From assembly GCA_963663215.1 (NCBI GenBank), contig OY760140.1, positions 186,001 to 250,000 of the forward strand: a stretch of DNA of 64,000 bases, given 5' to 3'. The stretch is from BJGV01 sp003230615. GTDB lineage: Bacteria; Pseudomonadota; Gammaproteobacteria; Burkholderiales; Nitrosomonadaceae. The position numbers and the translations under genes are program-made. Shown here in pieces: positions 1 to 9,379 of this stretch. The number at the start of each line of letters is the position of its first letter. Position 1 is the first letter of the stretch. The notes beneath the pieces are model-generated. The model was not told the origin of the DNA. It saw only the letters and a list, made by a program, of their open reading frames with translations, and did no database searches.

Positions 1-667
1 TGCTCCAAGCATTCTTTCTGCAAACTTTGCTAAATTAGGCGAAGAAATTACCAACGTTATCAATTCGGGTGCAGACATTGTCCATTTCGATGTGATGGAT
101 AATCATTACGTTCCTAATTTAACAATCGGTCCTTTGGTGTGCGAGGCAATTCGTCCGCTCACCAATGCAATTATCGACGTACATCTGATGGTGGAACCGG
201 TAGATCGTATCGTTCCTGATTTTGCAAAGGCAGGAGCCAACATTATTTCATTCCATCCGGAAGCATCTAAGCACATTGACCGCACCATAGGCCTCATAAA
301 GGAACAGGGTTGCAAGGCTGGCCTAGTATTCAATCCTGCAACACCGTTACATTATCTAGACCATGTGCTTGAAAAGCTTGACCTTGTCCTAATTATGTCA
401 GTGAATCCTGGTTTTGGTGGGCAGAAATTCATTCTTGAAGCACTGAATAAGTTAAAAGCGGTTCGCAAACGTATTGATTCTTGTGGCAAGAAGATTCTTC
501 TGGAAGTTGACGGTGGGGTGAAAGAGGATAATATTGCCGATATTGCCCGCGCTGGAGCTGACACCTTTGTTGCTGGCTCTGCAATTTTTAGTGCGCGTAA
601 AGACAGCGATACGCACCACTATGATACGGTAGTGGCTGCATTAAGAGCAGAACTAGCCAAGGTTTAG
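1..667 (+). CDS. rpe: Ribulose-phosphate 3-epimerase, 5' end outside the window
   Basis: Interconverts ribulose-5-phosphate and xylulose-5-phosphate in the pentose phosphate or Calvin cycle, in the cytoplasm. The reading frame is open to the left edge: bases 2 onward read APSILSANFAKLGEE, the typical N-terminal strand of Rpe, so only a few residues are missing and the methionine at 92 is internal. Family motifs are present: HFDVMDNHYVPN (metal and catalytic Asp region), DVHLMVEP, MSVNPGFGGQKF and the second catalytic region LEVDGGVKEDN, followed by the phosphate-binding GADTFVAGSAIF. About 222 residues are visible, which is almost the full family length of about 225. It lies 70 bp upstream of gph, the usual partner in betaproteobacteria. 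Confidence 0.96.
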   Translation, partial: APSILSANFAKLGEEITNVINSGADIVHFDVMDNHYVPNLTIGPLVCEAIRPLTNAIIDVHLMVEPVDRIVPDFAKAGANIISFHPEASKHIDRTIGLIKEQGCKAGLVFNPATPLHYLDHVLEKLDLVLIMSVNPGFGGQKFILEALNKLKAVRKRIDSCGKKILLEVDGGVKEDNIADIARAGADTFVAGSAIFSARKDSDTHHYDTVVAALRAELAKV

Positions 668-737
668 TTATAATTGTTTAGTGAAAGAATCCAGTATTAT
701 TTTTCTTTCAGATTTTTGGGAGAGAGTATAACGTAGT

Positions 738-1466
738 ATGAATAAGAGTCTCTACCCTTATACTAAACCTTCTCCAACTCAAATAGAATTTCCCTTGGTG
801 GTCAAGGCCGTTATGATTGATTTGGATGGTACGCTGCTCAATACGGCGGGCGATCTTGCTAACGTGGCCAACATAATGTTACGAGAATTAGGTAGAGCAG
901 AACTGCCACTTGCGACTATTCAATCTTACATAGGCAAAGGCATACAGAATCTGGTTAAGAAATCACTTGAAAACAGTCTTGACGGTGAGCCAGACACCGA
1001 ACTATTTTCTCGAGCGATGACAATTTATGAGCACGAATACGAGAAAAACTTGTGTATCAACACGCATCCCTATCCGGGGGTAGTAGATGGGCTAGCCGCT
1101 ATGAAGGAAGCTAGTTTTCAATTAGCTTGTATCACTAACAAGTCTGAGGTCTTCACTTTACCCCTGCTGCGTACTACCAGTCTGTTAGATTATTTCGATA
1201 TTGTCCTCTCTGGTGATAGTCTACCAAAAAAGAAACCAGATCCAATGCCATTGCAGCATGCCTGTAAGCTATTCGGGATTCTGCCCCATGAAATGTTGCT
1301 GATCGGTGATTCGCTCAACGATACCGTGGCAGCACACGCAGCAGGGTGCTATGTTTTTTGCGTGCCGTATGGCTACAACAAAGGACGTGATATTCTTGAA
1401 CTAGATTGTGACGCCATTATTCCGTCCATTTACGATGCAGTGCAACTGATCAGGAGATCGTTATGA
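738..1466 (+). CDS. gph: Phosphoglycolate phosphatase (HAD superfamily)
   Basis: Dephosphorylates 2-phosphoglycolate, the product of RuBisCO oxygenation and of DNA 3'-end repair. The 242-residue HAD-type protein carries the nucleophile motif DLDGT (Asp28, Asp30), motif II around CITNKS, the KKKPDP lysine motif and the acidic motif IGDSLNDTVAA. A GGGAGAGAG stretch upstream of the ATG can serve as ribosome binding site. The first ~20 residues before the HAD core are slightly longer than usual. It lies between rpe and trpE, the common betaproteobacterial order, so co-transcription with rpe is likely. Confidence 0.92.
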   Translation: MNKSLYPYTKPSPTQIEFPLVVKAVMIDLDGTLLNTAGDLANVANIMLRELGRAELPLATIQSYIGKGIQNLVKKSLENSLDGEPDTELFSRAMTIYEHEYEKNLCINTHPYPGVVDGLAAMKEASFQLACITNKSEVFTLPLLRTTSLLDYFDIVLSGDSLPKKKPDPMPLQHACKLFGILPHEMLLIGDSLNDTVAAHAAGCYVFCVPYGYNKGRDILELDCDAIIPSIYDAVQLIRRSL

Positions 1467-1604
1467 ACTACAAAAATAGTGGAACTAAAGTATGTAATAT
1501 TTATACACAGTGTTTTTGCTGGATCCTTAGCTATTGGCTTAGTTGGCGTGCCTAGTACCCCATATAATCGTATTCTTTTCCTCTCGTTTTATTGAAGTTT
1601 TATC

Positions 1605-3077
1605 ATGACCGAAACTGAATTCATAAACCTTACAGCGCAAGGTTACAATCGAATCCCGGTAGTGCTGGAAACCTTTGCTGATCTTGATACTCCCCTGTCG
1701 ATTTATCTCAAATTAGCCAATCGGCCATATTCGTATCTACTGGAATCAGTGCAAGGCGGCGAGCGTTTTGGGCGTTATTCCTTCATTGGATTACCTGCTA
1801 CGACCCGCATTGAAGTACATGGCAATAATGTTAGCATCATCAACAGAACTGGGTTGGAGGAGATCAAAGCGGAGGATCCTTTATCTTTTGTTCAATCTTA
1901 TCTGTTACGTTTCAGGGTCGCTCCATGCTACGGATCGCCGCGTTTCTGTGGTGGATTAGTGGGTTACTTCGCTTACGACACAGTACGATATATTGAGCAT
2001 AAGCTTGCTAGCCATGCCAGTTCAGATACATTAAATGTGCCTGACATACTATTGTTACTGTCAGAAGAACTGGTAGTTGTGGATAATCTTTCTGGCAAAC
2101 TCTATCTCATCATTTATACCGACCCGGACACATCGGATGCGTATATAACTGCAAAAAATCGCTTGAAAGAATTGCTTGCAAACTTGCGCAAGCCGGTGGA
2201 AATTCCAAATGAAATTCCAGTTAAACCAGGCAAAGTCGTTTCTGAATTCAGCGAATCAGATTTCATAAAGGCAGTAGAACGTGCCAAGCGCTATATTTTT
2301 GATGGAGATATCATGCAAGTAGTGTTATCGCAACGTACAAGCAAGTTTTTTAGTGCACCTCCGCTGGCATTGTATCGAGCGTTACGTAACCTTAATCCTT
2401 CTCCATATATGTTTTATTACCACTTTGATAGTTTTCACGTAGTTGGCGCTTCGCCTGAAATCCTGGTACGTCTGGAGGGTGATACTGTGACAGTTCGCCC
2501 CATCGCAGGTACAAGGCCACGTGGAAAAACAACCCAAGAAGACGCAGCATTAGCTGCCGATTTACTGGCTGACCCGAAAGAGCGTGCAGAACACCTTATG
2601 TTGATGGATTTAGGGCGCAATGATGTCGGACGAGTTGCGCAGATTGGCTCGGTCAGGGTTACCGAGAACATGCAGATTGAAAATTACTCCCATGTCATGC
2701 ACATTGTTTCCAATGTGGACGGTAAACTCAAACCTGGTCTAAATGCGATTGACGTATTGCGCGCTACTTTTCCAGCGGGCACTGTGAGTGGCGCACCAAA
2801 AGTGAGAGCAATGGAAATTATTGATGAAATGGAGGTCTCTAAGCGCGGCATCTATGCTGGCGCGGTAGGATATCTGGGATTTAATGGCGATATGGATCTA
2901 GCTATTGCTATTCGTACTGGCATCATTAAGGATGGCAAGCTTCACGTACAAGCGGGTGCGGGTATCGTCGCGGATTCCGTACCGCAAAGTGAATGGATTG
3001 AGACCCAAAATAAGGCTAAGGCACTGCTGAGAGCAGCGGAAATAGCTGAGAGTGGGCTGGATAGCAAGGTAGAGTAA
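1605..3077 (+). CDS. trpE: Anthranilate synthase component I
   Basis: Makes anthranilate from chorismate, the first committed step of tryptophan synthesis, together with the TrpG glutaminase. The 490-residue protein has the N-terminal TrpE domain (about residues 20-160) and the chorismate-binding domain (about 225-480). Visible signatures are DIMQVVLSQR, GASPEILVR, RPIAGTRPRG, LMDLGRNDVGRVA and TFPAGTVSGAPKVRAMEII, and the C-terminal QAGAGIVADSVP. The feedback-site LLES motif is present near residue 45. No trpG, trpD or trpC follows: the next gene, dacB, converges on it, so the partner subunit must be encoded elsewhere. I see no leader-peptide attenuator upstream. Confidence 0.96.
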   Translation: MTETEFINLTAQGYNRIPVVLETFADLDTPLSIYLKLANRPYSYLLESVQGGERFGRYSFIGLPATTRIEVHGNNVSIINRTGLEEIKAEDPLSFVQSYLLRFRVAPCYGSPRFCGGLVGYFAYDTVRYIEHKLASHASSDTLNVPDILLLLSEELVVVDNLSGKLYLIIYTDPDTSDAYITAKNRLKELLANLRKPVEIPNEIPVKPGKVVSEFSESDFIKAVERAKRYIFDGDIMQVVLSQRTSKFFSAPPLALYRALRNLNPSPYMFYYHFDSFHVVGASPEILVRLEGDTVTVRPIAGTRPRGKTTQEDAALAADLLADPKERAEHLMLMDLGRNDVGRVAQIGSVRVTENMQIENYSHVMHIVSNVDGKLKPGLNAIDVLRATFPAGTVSGAPKVRAMEIIDEMEVSKRGIYAGAVGYLGFNGDMDLAIAIRTGIIKDGKLHVQAGAGIVADSVPQSEWIETQNKAKALLRAAEIAESGLDSKVE

Positions 3078-3103
3078 AGCTTAGAGTCATCGGTCGTATT
3101 TTA

Positions 3104-4537
3104 TCATGGTCTTTCATAAATCCAATGAAGCAGCATATCCATTGTAAGCTGAGCATTTCCAGATTTTGAATGATTCACAAAAAATACTATGGCTATGCGT
3201 TTTCCTGTTTTGTCGAGCATATAACCCGCCATTGTTTTTACTCCGTTCAGCAATCCAGTTTTAATATGAGCCCGGCCAGTAACAGCGGTTCCATTTAGCC
3301 TCTTTTTCATGGTGCCATCAACTGCTGAGATTGGCAGGGATGATACGAATTCAGGCATCACGGAGCTTTGGAATGCCGTAAGCAGTAGTTTGCCTAAGTG
3401 GTGCGCACTAATGCGTCCATTGCGCGATAATCCCGAACCATTTTCTATTATTAATTCAGGGAAATCAAGTTTCCTGGATATTAGCCATTGTCTGATTGCA
3501 ACATTTGATTTAGTAAGAGTAGCGGGCACATTTCCAGTAGTTGTACCCAGCGCAAGGTACAGTTGACGTGCCGCAATATTGTTACTAAATTTATTAATGT
3601 CGCGAATGATTTCTGAAAGTGGGGGAGATTGGTGGATCTCCAGTGGCAGTCTTTCATCCAGCGCAGTGCCATTGCGTACCTTACCGTTAAAAATTCCACC
3701 TTGTTCCTTCCATAATTGTCTGAAAAGGCTGAGAGTATATGTCGGGCTACTATGTAGACTAAGCAGAAGGGTTTTTTCACCACAGTTGACTGAATAGCTT
3801 CCATTGAGTTTTACAGATGCACCACTATTGCCTTTAGCATCAACACTAATATCGGCACCGATTGTATTACGCCATTCGTTGCATTTGCCCCTAGTGAGTT
3901 TAAGATTGTTACTAAGGTCGATTAATTCCGGTAATGGATTAGTGATGATGCGAACAGTGTTAGTTGCGGGCTGGGGGATTATGCGCAGTTCAATTGTTCG
4001 GTAGTTCACCAACAGAGCTTCTGGAGCGGTGTTGTAAGTGCGAAAAGGTTTATTGTCGAAAGCTGCTGGATCTCCTATGGGCACATCGAAATAACTGTTA
4101 TCAAGGAGAAGGTCTCCCGTGATTTCGCGTAACCCTGTTTGGCGCAGACGACGAATAAGCAACCAGAAATTCTCCAGATTAAGTCTAGGATCTCCGTAAC
4201 CTTTGATTACAAGATCGCCTTGTAGTTTGTCACCCTTCAAAACTCCATTAGCGTACAACTCGGTTTTCCAGGTATAGGCCGGTCCTAGTAGCTCGAGTCC
4301 TGCAAAAGTGGTGACAAGTTTCATCACTGAGGCGGGATTCATTGGTTTGTCAGAGTTGAAAGCAATGAGCGGCTGGGATGTGCCAATTTCGTGAACGTAA
4401 ACACTAATTGCAGACTCAGAAATTCCTGACTGATTAAGTGCTTGGCTGACTGAGAGAGGTAAATTTTGTGAGAAAACAGGTAGCGTTACTGTGTTAAGTA
4501 TGAAATAAAGGATAGCAGCTAACTTAAATGGAGTCAT
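3104..4537 (-). CDS. dacB: D-alanyl-D-alanine carboxypeptidase/endopeptidase (PBP4 class)
   Basis: Periplasmic class-C penicillin-binding protein that trims or opens peptidoglycan cross-links. All three active-site motifs are present: SVMK (Ser70 and Lys73 counting from the chosen start), SNN in the phrase KFSNN, and KTG in AHIKTGLLNG. I chose the ATG at 4537 because it gives a normal signal peptide (TPFKLAAILYFILNTVTLPVFSQ). An in-frame ATG at 4600 would add 21 residues and overlap the end of bioA by 7 bp. The length of 477 residues matches the PBP4 family. It lies downstream of bioA on the same strand. Confidence 0.92.
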   Translation of the reverse strand: MTPFKLAAILYFILNTVTLPVFSQNLPLSVSQALNQSGISESAISVYVHEIGTSQPLIAFNSDKPMNPASVMKLVTTFAGLELLGPAYTWKTELYANGVLKGDKLQGDLVIKGYGDPRLNLENFWLLIRRLRQTGLREITGDLLLDNSYFDVPIGDPAAFDNKPFRTYNTAPEALLVNYRTIELRIIPQPATNTVRIITNPLPELIDLSNNLKLTRGKCNEWRNTIGADISVDAKGNSGASVKLNGSYSVNCGEKTLLLSLHSSPTYTLSLFRQLWKEQGGIFNGKVRNGTALDERLPLEIHQSPPLSEIIRDINKFSNNIAARQLYLALGTTTGNVPATLTKSNVAIRQWLISRKLDFPELIIENGSGLSRNGRISAHHLGKLLLTAFQSSVMPEFVSSLPISAVDGTMKKRLNGTAVTGRAHIKTGLLNGVKTMAGYMLDKTGKRIAIVFFVNHSKSGNAQLTMDMLLHWIYERP

Positions 4538-4593
4538 GGTCAGAATGTAACTGATGTAAGTTGCAACCGGATAATAATTTTCAATATAAATCT

Positions 4594-5904
4594 TTAGCAT
4601 GAATCGAGCGCTTGTAAAATCCCAACTACTAAAAAATCCATATCCTGTTTGTTAATGATATAGGGCGGCATGAAATAGACGGTATTTCCTAATGGGCGAA
4701 GTAGCAATCCCTGATTTAGCGCCATCTGAAAAAATTTCCTAGAAAAATTAAGGTCAGCGGTCTCTACTTCAAATGCCCAAATCATGCCGCAATTACGGAA
4801 GTTTCTCACTTTAGGATGTGACATGAGTGGTTTTGCTGCGTCGTTGAGGTAGTTTGTTTTAGCAAGGTTAGCTTCAATAATTTTGTCTTGTTCGAATATA
4901 TCTAGCGTAGCAAGCGCAGCGCAACAAGCGAGCGCATTTCCAGCATGAGTGTGCGAATGCAAAAAACCGCGTGTAACCTCTTCGTGATAAAATGTTTGAT
5001 AAACTGCATCGTTGGTCATTACTACAGAAAGCGGCAGATATCCACCGCTCAATCCCTTTGCCAAGCACAAGAAATCCGGTGTAATATTGGCTTGTTCACA
5101 GGCAAACATGGTTCCCGTTCTGCCAAAGCCTACTGCGATTTCGTCCGCGATCAAATGTACTCGGTATTTATTGCAAATCTTACTAGCATGTTTTAGATAA
5201 TCGGGATGATACATGCCCATGCCTGCCGCACCCTGCACTAGTGGTTCGACAACCAACGCTGCAGTTTTTGCATGGTTTTCAGCTAGATATTTTTCCAATA
5301 TGGTAACAGCACGTAGTGCGTAATTATTAGGCGATTCTCCTTCTTCTGCGTAGCGCCAGTCTGGAGTGGTGACTCGTGCGCTGTAGCGTAACAATGGCGC
5401 ATAGATATCGCTGAATAATGCTACATCGGTAACCGACAGAGCGCCCAACGTTTCGCCATGATAGCCATTTTGTAGACTGACAAAATTATTTTTTTCAGGT
5501 TGATCGTTGTTGTACCAGTAATGGAAGCTCATTTTTAATGCGGTTTCAATGGCTGATGCCCCATCACTACTATAAAAGCAATGGCCGAGATTACCTGGTG
5601 CAAGCTCGTTCAAACGTTCCGATAGTTTTACAACTGGTTCATGCGTGAAGCCTGCAAGCATCACATGTTCTAACTTTGCAAGTTGATCTTTGATGGCGTT
5701 GTTAATTTGTGGATTAGCGTGACCGAACAGATTGACCCACCAGGAACTAATTGCGTCTAGATAGCGTCTTCCGCTTAAATCATAAAGCCATGCTCCATCG
5801 CCTCGAGCGATAGGAACAAGTGGAAGTGTCTCATGTTGTTTCATCTGAGAACATGGGTGCCAGACAGCTTTAAGACTGCGTTCTGACAAGTTTTTTTTGT
5901 TCAT
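4594..5904 (-). CDS. bioA: Adenosylmethionine-8-amino-7-oxononanoate aminotransferase
   Basis: PLP-dependent enzyme of biotin synthesis that converts KAPA to DAPA using S-adenosylmethionine as amino donor. The 436-residue class-III aminotransferase shows the N-terminal WHPCSQM, the substrate-site SSWWVNLFGHANP, the PLP-pocket YSSDGASAIE, the aspartate motif DEIAVGFGRTG, the Schiff-base lysine in LAKGLSGGYLP and the C-terminal LRPLGNTVYFMPPY. No other bio gene is nearby. Its start codon lies only 3 bp from the divergent sigma-32-like promoter of groES, so expression of the two units may interfere. Confidence 0.95.
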   Translation of the reverse strand: MNKKNLSERSLKAVWHPCSQMKQHETLPLVPIARGDGAWLYDLSGRRYLDAISSWWVNLFGHANPQINNAIKDQLAKLEHVMLAGFTHEPVVKLSERLNELAPGNLGHCFYSSDGASAIETALKMSFHYWYNNDQPEKNNFVSLQNGYHGETLGALSVTDVALFSDIYAPLLRYSARVTTPDWRYAEEGESPNNYALRAVTILEKYLAENHAKTAALVVEPLVQGAAGMGMYHPDYLKHASKICNKYRVHLIADEIAVGFGRTGTMFACEQANITPDFLCLAKGLSGGYLPLSVVMTNDAVYQTFYHEEVTRGFLHSHTHAGNALACCAALATLDIFEQDKIIEANLAKTNYLNDAAKPLMSHPKVRNFRNCGMIWAFEVETADLNFSRKFFQMALNQGLLLRPLGNTVYFMPPYIINKQDMDFLVVGILQALDSC

Positions 5905-5907
5905 CTA

Positions 5908-5935
5908 CTTGAAATTCCCGGTAATTGCCCGTATT
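5908..5935 (+). promoter_or_regulatory. Sigma-32-like heat-shock promoter of groES-groEL
   Basis: A perfect -35 CTTGAAA (5908-5914) is followed after 13 bp by CCCGTATT (5928-5935), close to the sigma-32 -10 consensus CCCCATNT. The predicted transcript start near 5942 falls inside the CIRCE operator. The assignment is by pattern only. Confidence 0.65.
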
Positions 5936-5936
5936 A

Positions 5937-5963
5937 TTAGCACTCGTAAGCAGTGAGTGCTAA
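5937..5963 (+). promoter_or_regulatory. CIRCE operator (HrcA binding site)
   Basis: A perfect inverted repeat TTAGCACTC-N9-GAGTGCTAA with the canonical 9-bp spacer, 96 bp before groES. In known systems the HrcA repressor binds this element to control groESL (and dnaK). Its overlap with the predicted start site of the sigma-32-like promoter implies dual negative and positive heat-shock control. Confidence 0.95.
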
Positions 5964-6059
5964 TTTATTTTTTGTAGGGTAAATTGCAGAAACTTGAATC
6001 AAAATAATTGTGTTTACCATTGATTTTATTGTGTTTATTTTAAAACAGGAGAAAGAAGT

Positions 6060-6350
6060 ATGAAAATTCGTCCCTTACATGACCGCGTTATTGTCAAGCG
6101 GCTGGAAGAAGAACGCAAGACAGCATCCGGTATTCTCATCCCTGATAGCGCTGCAGAGAAGCCCGACCAAGGTGAAATTATCTCCGTGGGCAAGGGCAAG
6201 GTTGGCGATGACGGTAAAATCCGTGCGCTGGAGGTTAAAGTTGGCGACAAGGTGTTGTTCGGGAAATACTCTGGACAATCTGTGAAAGTCCTGGGAGAAG
6301 AACTCCTAGTGATGCGCGAAGAAGACATCATGGGTGTGGTTGAAGGTTAG
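6060..6350 (+). CDS. groES: Co-chaperonin GroES
   Basis: The 10-kDa lid of the GroEL folding chamber. The 96-residue protein has the conserved start MKIRPLHDRVIVKRLEEE, the mobile loop around KTASGILIPDSAAEKPDQG that contacts GroEL, and the C-terminal half VGDKVLFGKYSGQ...VMREEDIMGVVE. A strong AGGAGAAAG ribosome site precedes the ATG. It is followed 59 bp later by groEL in the same operon, downstream of the sigma-32-like promoter and CIRCE operator. Confidence 0.98.
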   Translation: MKIRPLHDRVIVKRLEEERKTASGILIPDSAAEKPDQGEIISVGKGKVGDDGKIRALEVKVGDKVLFGKYSGQSVKVLGEELLVMREEDIMGVVEG

Positions 6351-6409
6351 CCTAACCCACTTATAAATTACAAGCATTTACAACATTTCTGTAAATTAGG
6401 AGAAAGATT

Positions 6410-8062
6410 ATGGCAGCAAAAGATGTAAAATTTGGCGATTTGGCTCGCCACAAAATGGTGGCTGGAATTAACGTTCTAGCTGATGCAGTCAAGGTTACTC
6501 TAGGGCCTAAAGGTCGAAACGCAGTACTGGATCGCTCCTATGGAGCACCCACCATTACAAAAGATGGTGTTTCTGTAGCGAAAGAAATCGAACTGAAAGA
6601 TAAATTTGAGAACATGGGAGCTCAAATGGTTAAGGAGGTAGCAAGTAAGACTTCCGACGTGGCCGGTGATGGCACCACCACTGCTACCATACTAGCACAA
6701 TCCATCGTTAGAGAAGGTATGAAATTTGTAGCTGCCGGGATGAACCCGATGGATCTGAAGCGCGGTATTGATAAAGCTGTAATCGAAACGGTTGCACAAC
6801 TCAAGAGGATTTCCAAACCCTGCACCACGGGCAAGGAAATTGCACAAGTAGGTAGCATTTCTGCAAATTCAGATGCCGAAATCGGAAAAATCATCGCCGA
6901 TGCGATGGAAAAAGTTGGCAAGGAAGGTGTGATTACCGTTGAAGACGGATCTGGCTTGCAAAATGAACTTGATGTGGTCGAGGGTATGCAGTTTGACCGT
7001 GGCTACCTTTCTCCATATTTTATCAATAATGCGGACAGACAAATTGCGCTACTAGATAGTCCTTATATTTTATTGCACGACAAGAAAATTTCTAATATTC
7101 GTGATTTGTTGCCACTACTTGAACAAGTAGCCAAGGCCGGCAAACCTTTGTTGATCATTTCTGAAGATGTAGACGGTGAGGCGCTTGCAACAATGGTAGT
7201 AAATAACATTCGTGGAATTCTGAAAACCTGTGCAGTGAAAGCACCGGGCTTTGGTGATCGTCGTAAAGCTATGCTTGAAGACATTGCGCATCTAACTGGT
7301 GGTACCGTAATCGCTGAGGAAGTGGGTTTGTCCCTGGAAAAGGCCACATTGAAAGAGTTGGGCCAAGCTAAGCGTGTAGAAGTCGGCAAAGAAGCGACTA
7401 TCATTATCGATGGTGCAGGCGAATCAAAAACTATTGAGGGACGAGTGAAGCAAATACGAGCTCAGGTGGAGGAAGCTACCAGTGATTACGACAAGGAAAA
7501 ACTACAAGAGCGGGTAGCAAAGCTGGCTGGTGGCGTGGCGTTGATTAAAGTTGGTGCTGCTACCGAAGTAGAGATGAAAGAGAAGAAAGCTCGTGTTGAA
7601 GATGCGTTGCATGCTACACGTGCAGCTGTTGAAGAAGGTATTCTCCCTGGTGGTGGTGTTGCGCTGATACGAGCTTGCAGCAAAGTAGCTAAGGTTAAGG
7701 GCGACAACCATGATCAAGATGCAGGTATAAAGATCGTTTTACGGGCTTTGGAAGAACCGTTACGCCAGATCGTTGCTAACTGTGGTGATGAACCTTCTGT
7801 AGTAATCAACAAAGTATTTGAAGGTAAGGGTAATCAAGGTTACAACGCTGCCACAAACAAATATGGCGATATGGTAGAAATGGGCGTACTGGATCCGACA
7901 AAGGTTACGCGTTACGCTTTGCAAAATGCTGCTTCGGTGGCGGGCTTAATACTAACCACTGATGTCATGGTAGCAGAACCGGCGAAAGAAGAGTCTGCTG
8001 GCGCAGGTGGCGGTATGGGTGATATGGGTGGTATGGGTGGTATGGGTGGCATGGGTATGTAG
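6410..8062 (+). CDS. groL: Chaperonin GroEL
   Basis: The 60-kDa ATP-dependent chaperonin ring subunit. The 550-residue protein starts MAAKDVKFGD and has the ATP-binding segments KVTLGPKGRNAVLD and VAGDGTTTATILAQ, the family signature AAVEEGILPGGG and the typical Gly-Met tail made of repeated GGM. Length is standard. A strong intrinsic terminator begins 24 bp after the stop codon, so groES-groEL forms a closed two-gene heat-shock operon. Confidence 0.98.
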   Translation: MAAKDVKFGDLARHKMVAGINVLADAVKVTLGPKGRNAVLDRSYGAPTITKDGVSVAKEIELKDKFENMGAQMVKEVASKTSDVAGDGTTTATILAQSIVREGMKFVAAGMNPMDLKRGIDKAVIETVAQLKRISKPCTTGKEIAQVGSISANSDAEIGKIIADAMEKVGKEGVITVEDGSGLQNELDVVEGMQFDRGYLSPYFINNADRQIALLDSPYILLHDKKISNIRDLLPLLEQVAKAGKPLLIISEDVDGEALATMVVNNIRGILKTCAVKAPGFGDRRKAMLEDIAHLTGGTVIAEEVGLSLEKATLKELGQAKRVEVGKEATIIIDGAGESKTIEGRVKQIRAQVEEATSDYDKEKLQERVAKLAGGVALIKVGAATEVEMKEKKARVEDALHATRAAVEEGILPGGGVALIRACSKVAKVKGDNHDQDAGIKIVLRALEEPLRQIVANCGDEPSVVINKVFEGKGNQGYNAATNKYGDMVEMGVLDPTKVTRYALQNAASVAGLILTTDVMVAEPAKEESAGAGGGMGDMGGMGGMGGMGM

Positions 8063-8086
8063 GATTCAGAATCTGTCTCATCTCAA

Positions 8087-8128
8087 GTACAATAAAAAAC
8101 CCCACCTTAGTGGGGTTTTTTATTGTAC
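8087..8128 (+). terminator. Intrinsic terminator after groEL
   Basis: An 18-bp perfect stem (8087-8104 pairing with 8111-8128) encloses a 6-base loop CCTTAG. The stem contains ACCCCA/TGGGGT next to a run of six T on the right arm and six A on the left arm, so it can work on either strand. Confidence 0.93.
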
Positions 8129-8533
8129 TGGGTAAGCTAAATCAGATTAAATAGAGTTTGTTATTTCAAGCACACATCATCTACAAACTCCTGTAAATTA
8201 CGCTTTGACTACTTAGTGTAGTCTGCTTGTTGTAAGGAAAATAGATTGAAATTTATTTCATCAGTAAAATATGAGGATCTACAATTTAGTATTCTTTTGC
8301 TGTTAGTTTAATAGTGGAATTGTTTTCTAGAACTAATGATATATTGGTTTAATTTGTACTAGTCAATCATTTTTTCAGTTTGCGCATACTAAGAAAAACC
8401 AGTATGAAGATACTAACTATACTTCAATCTAGAACCACCCATACCGGATTGGTGGGCAATATTTTAGTTTATCCATCTTAGGAGTCGGATACTACTACTT
8501 GTCTATGATCAGATTCTTATAAAAGATTTTATA
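8129..8533. other. Intergenic region between groEL terminator and hpnD
   Basis: About 400 AT-rich bases with stop codons in all frames. I see no coding segment, no RNA gene and no clear promoter with good spacing, although the promoter of hpnD should lie here. Confidence 0.6.
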
Positions 8534-9379
8534 ATGACACCAGATCAATATTGTCAAAAAAAAGCTGTCCAAAGCGGCTCTAGTTTTTATTACAGCTTTC
8601 TATATTTACCACCAGAGAAACGTCGTGCTATTACCGCGCTATACGCTTTCTGCCGTGAAGTGGATGATGTGGTAGATGAGTGTACTGAAGCGTCGGTGGC
8701 ACGCATGAAGTTAGCATGGTGGCGGCAGGAAATCGCTTCTGTTTTTAGTGCGGGGCATGGAAACGAACCTAGTCATCCAGTGACAAAGGCGCTGGTTACT
8801 GTGGTTAAAACGATCAATCTCCCAGTTGGTCAGTTAAACGAAATCATAGACGGTATGGAAATGGATCTGGATTACAATCGTTATGCTGATTTCAGCATAT
8901 TGAAATTGTATTGCCATCATGTTGCTGGCGTAGTAGGGCAGTTGTCCGCTGGAATTTTTGGGTATCATGATAGTAAAACACTGGAATATGCCCATAACCT
9001 GGGGCTTGCGTTCCAGCTTACTAACATCATACGTGACGTGGGTGAAGATGCTCGTCGTGACCGTATCTATCTACCACAGGACGAACTTGCTCGTTTTAGC
9101 GTATCTACGGAAGACATATTATATTCACGCGAATCCGATAACTTTAGGCGACTAATAGAATTTCAGATTGAACGGGCAGAAACTTATTATACTCAAGCCT
9201 TTGCGGAATTACCTGCAGAGGACCGAAAAAACCAGCGCCCTGGTTTCATTATGGCAGCGATTTATCGGACCCTTCTAGAAGAAATCAAGGATGATGGCTG
9301 TCAAGTTTTGCGGCAGCGTGTAAGCCTTACTCCGATACGCAAACTATGGATAGGATGGAACACCTGGATCAGAGGTTGA
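8534..9379 (+). CDS. hpnD: Presqualene diphosphate synthase HpnD
   Basis: Head-to-head prenyltransferase of the squalene/phytoene synthase family. HpnD joins two farnesyl diphosphates into presqualene diphosphate for squalene and hopanoids. Over 281 residues both Asp-rich metal motifs are visible: DDVVDE at residues 44-49 and RDVGEDARRDR near residue 166, plus the family starts YCQKKA...SGSSFYYSF and LPPEKRRAITALYAFCREVDD. The sequence resembles the HpnD branch more than HpnC or phytoene synthases. In many hopanoid producers hpnC and hpnE are adjacent. Here they are absent from the window, and the next gene is an unrelated SDR. Confidence 0.85.
   Translation: MTPDQYCQKKAVQSGSSFYYSFLYLPPEKRRAITALYAFCREVDDVVDECTEASVARMKLAWWRQEIASVFSAGHGNEPSHPVTKALVTVVKTINLPVGQLNEIIDGMEMDLDYNRYADFSILKLYCHHVAGVVGQLSAGIFGYHDSKTLEYAHNLGLAFQLTNIIRDVGEDARRDRIYLPQDELARFSVSTEDILYSRESDNFRRLIEFQIERAETYYTQAFAELPAEDRKNQRPGFIMAAIYRTLLEEIKDDGCQVLRQRVSLTPIRKLWIGWNTWIRG

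Noticed and set aside
1463..1555. 30-codon forward frame whose ATG overlaps the gph stop (ATGA)
   Set aside because: Cys/Trp-rich composition, no conserved-looking pattern and no known partner. A hydrophobic stretch in another frame of the same DNA is just as good, so I cannot support a gene.
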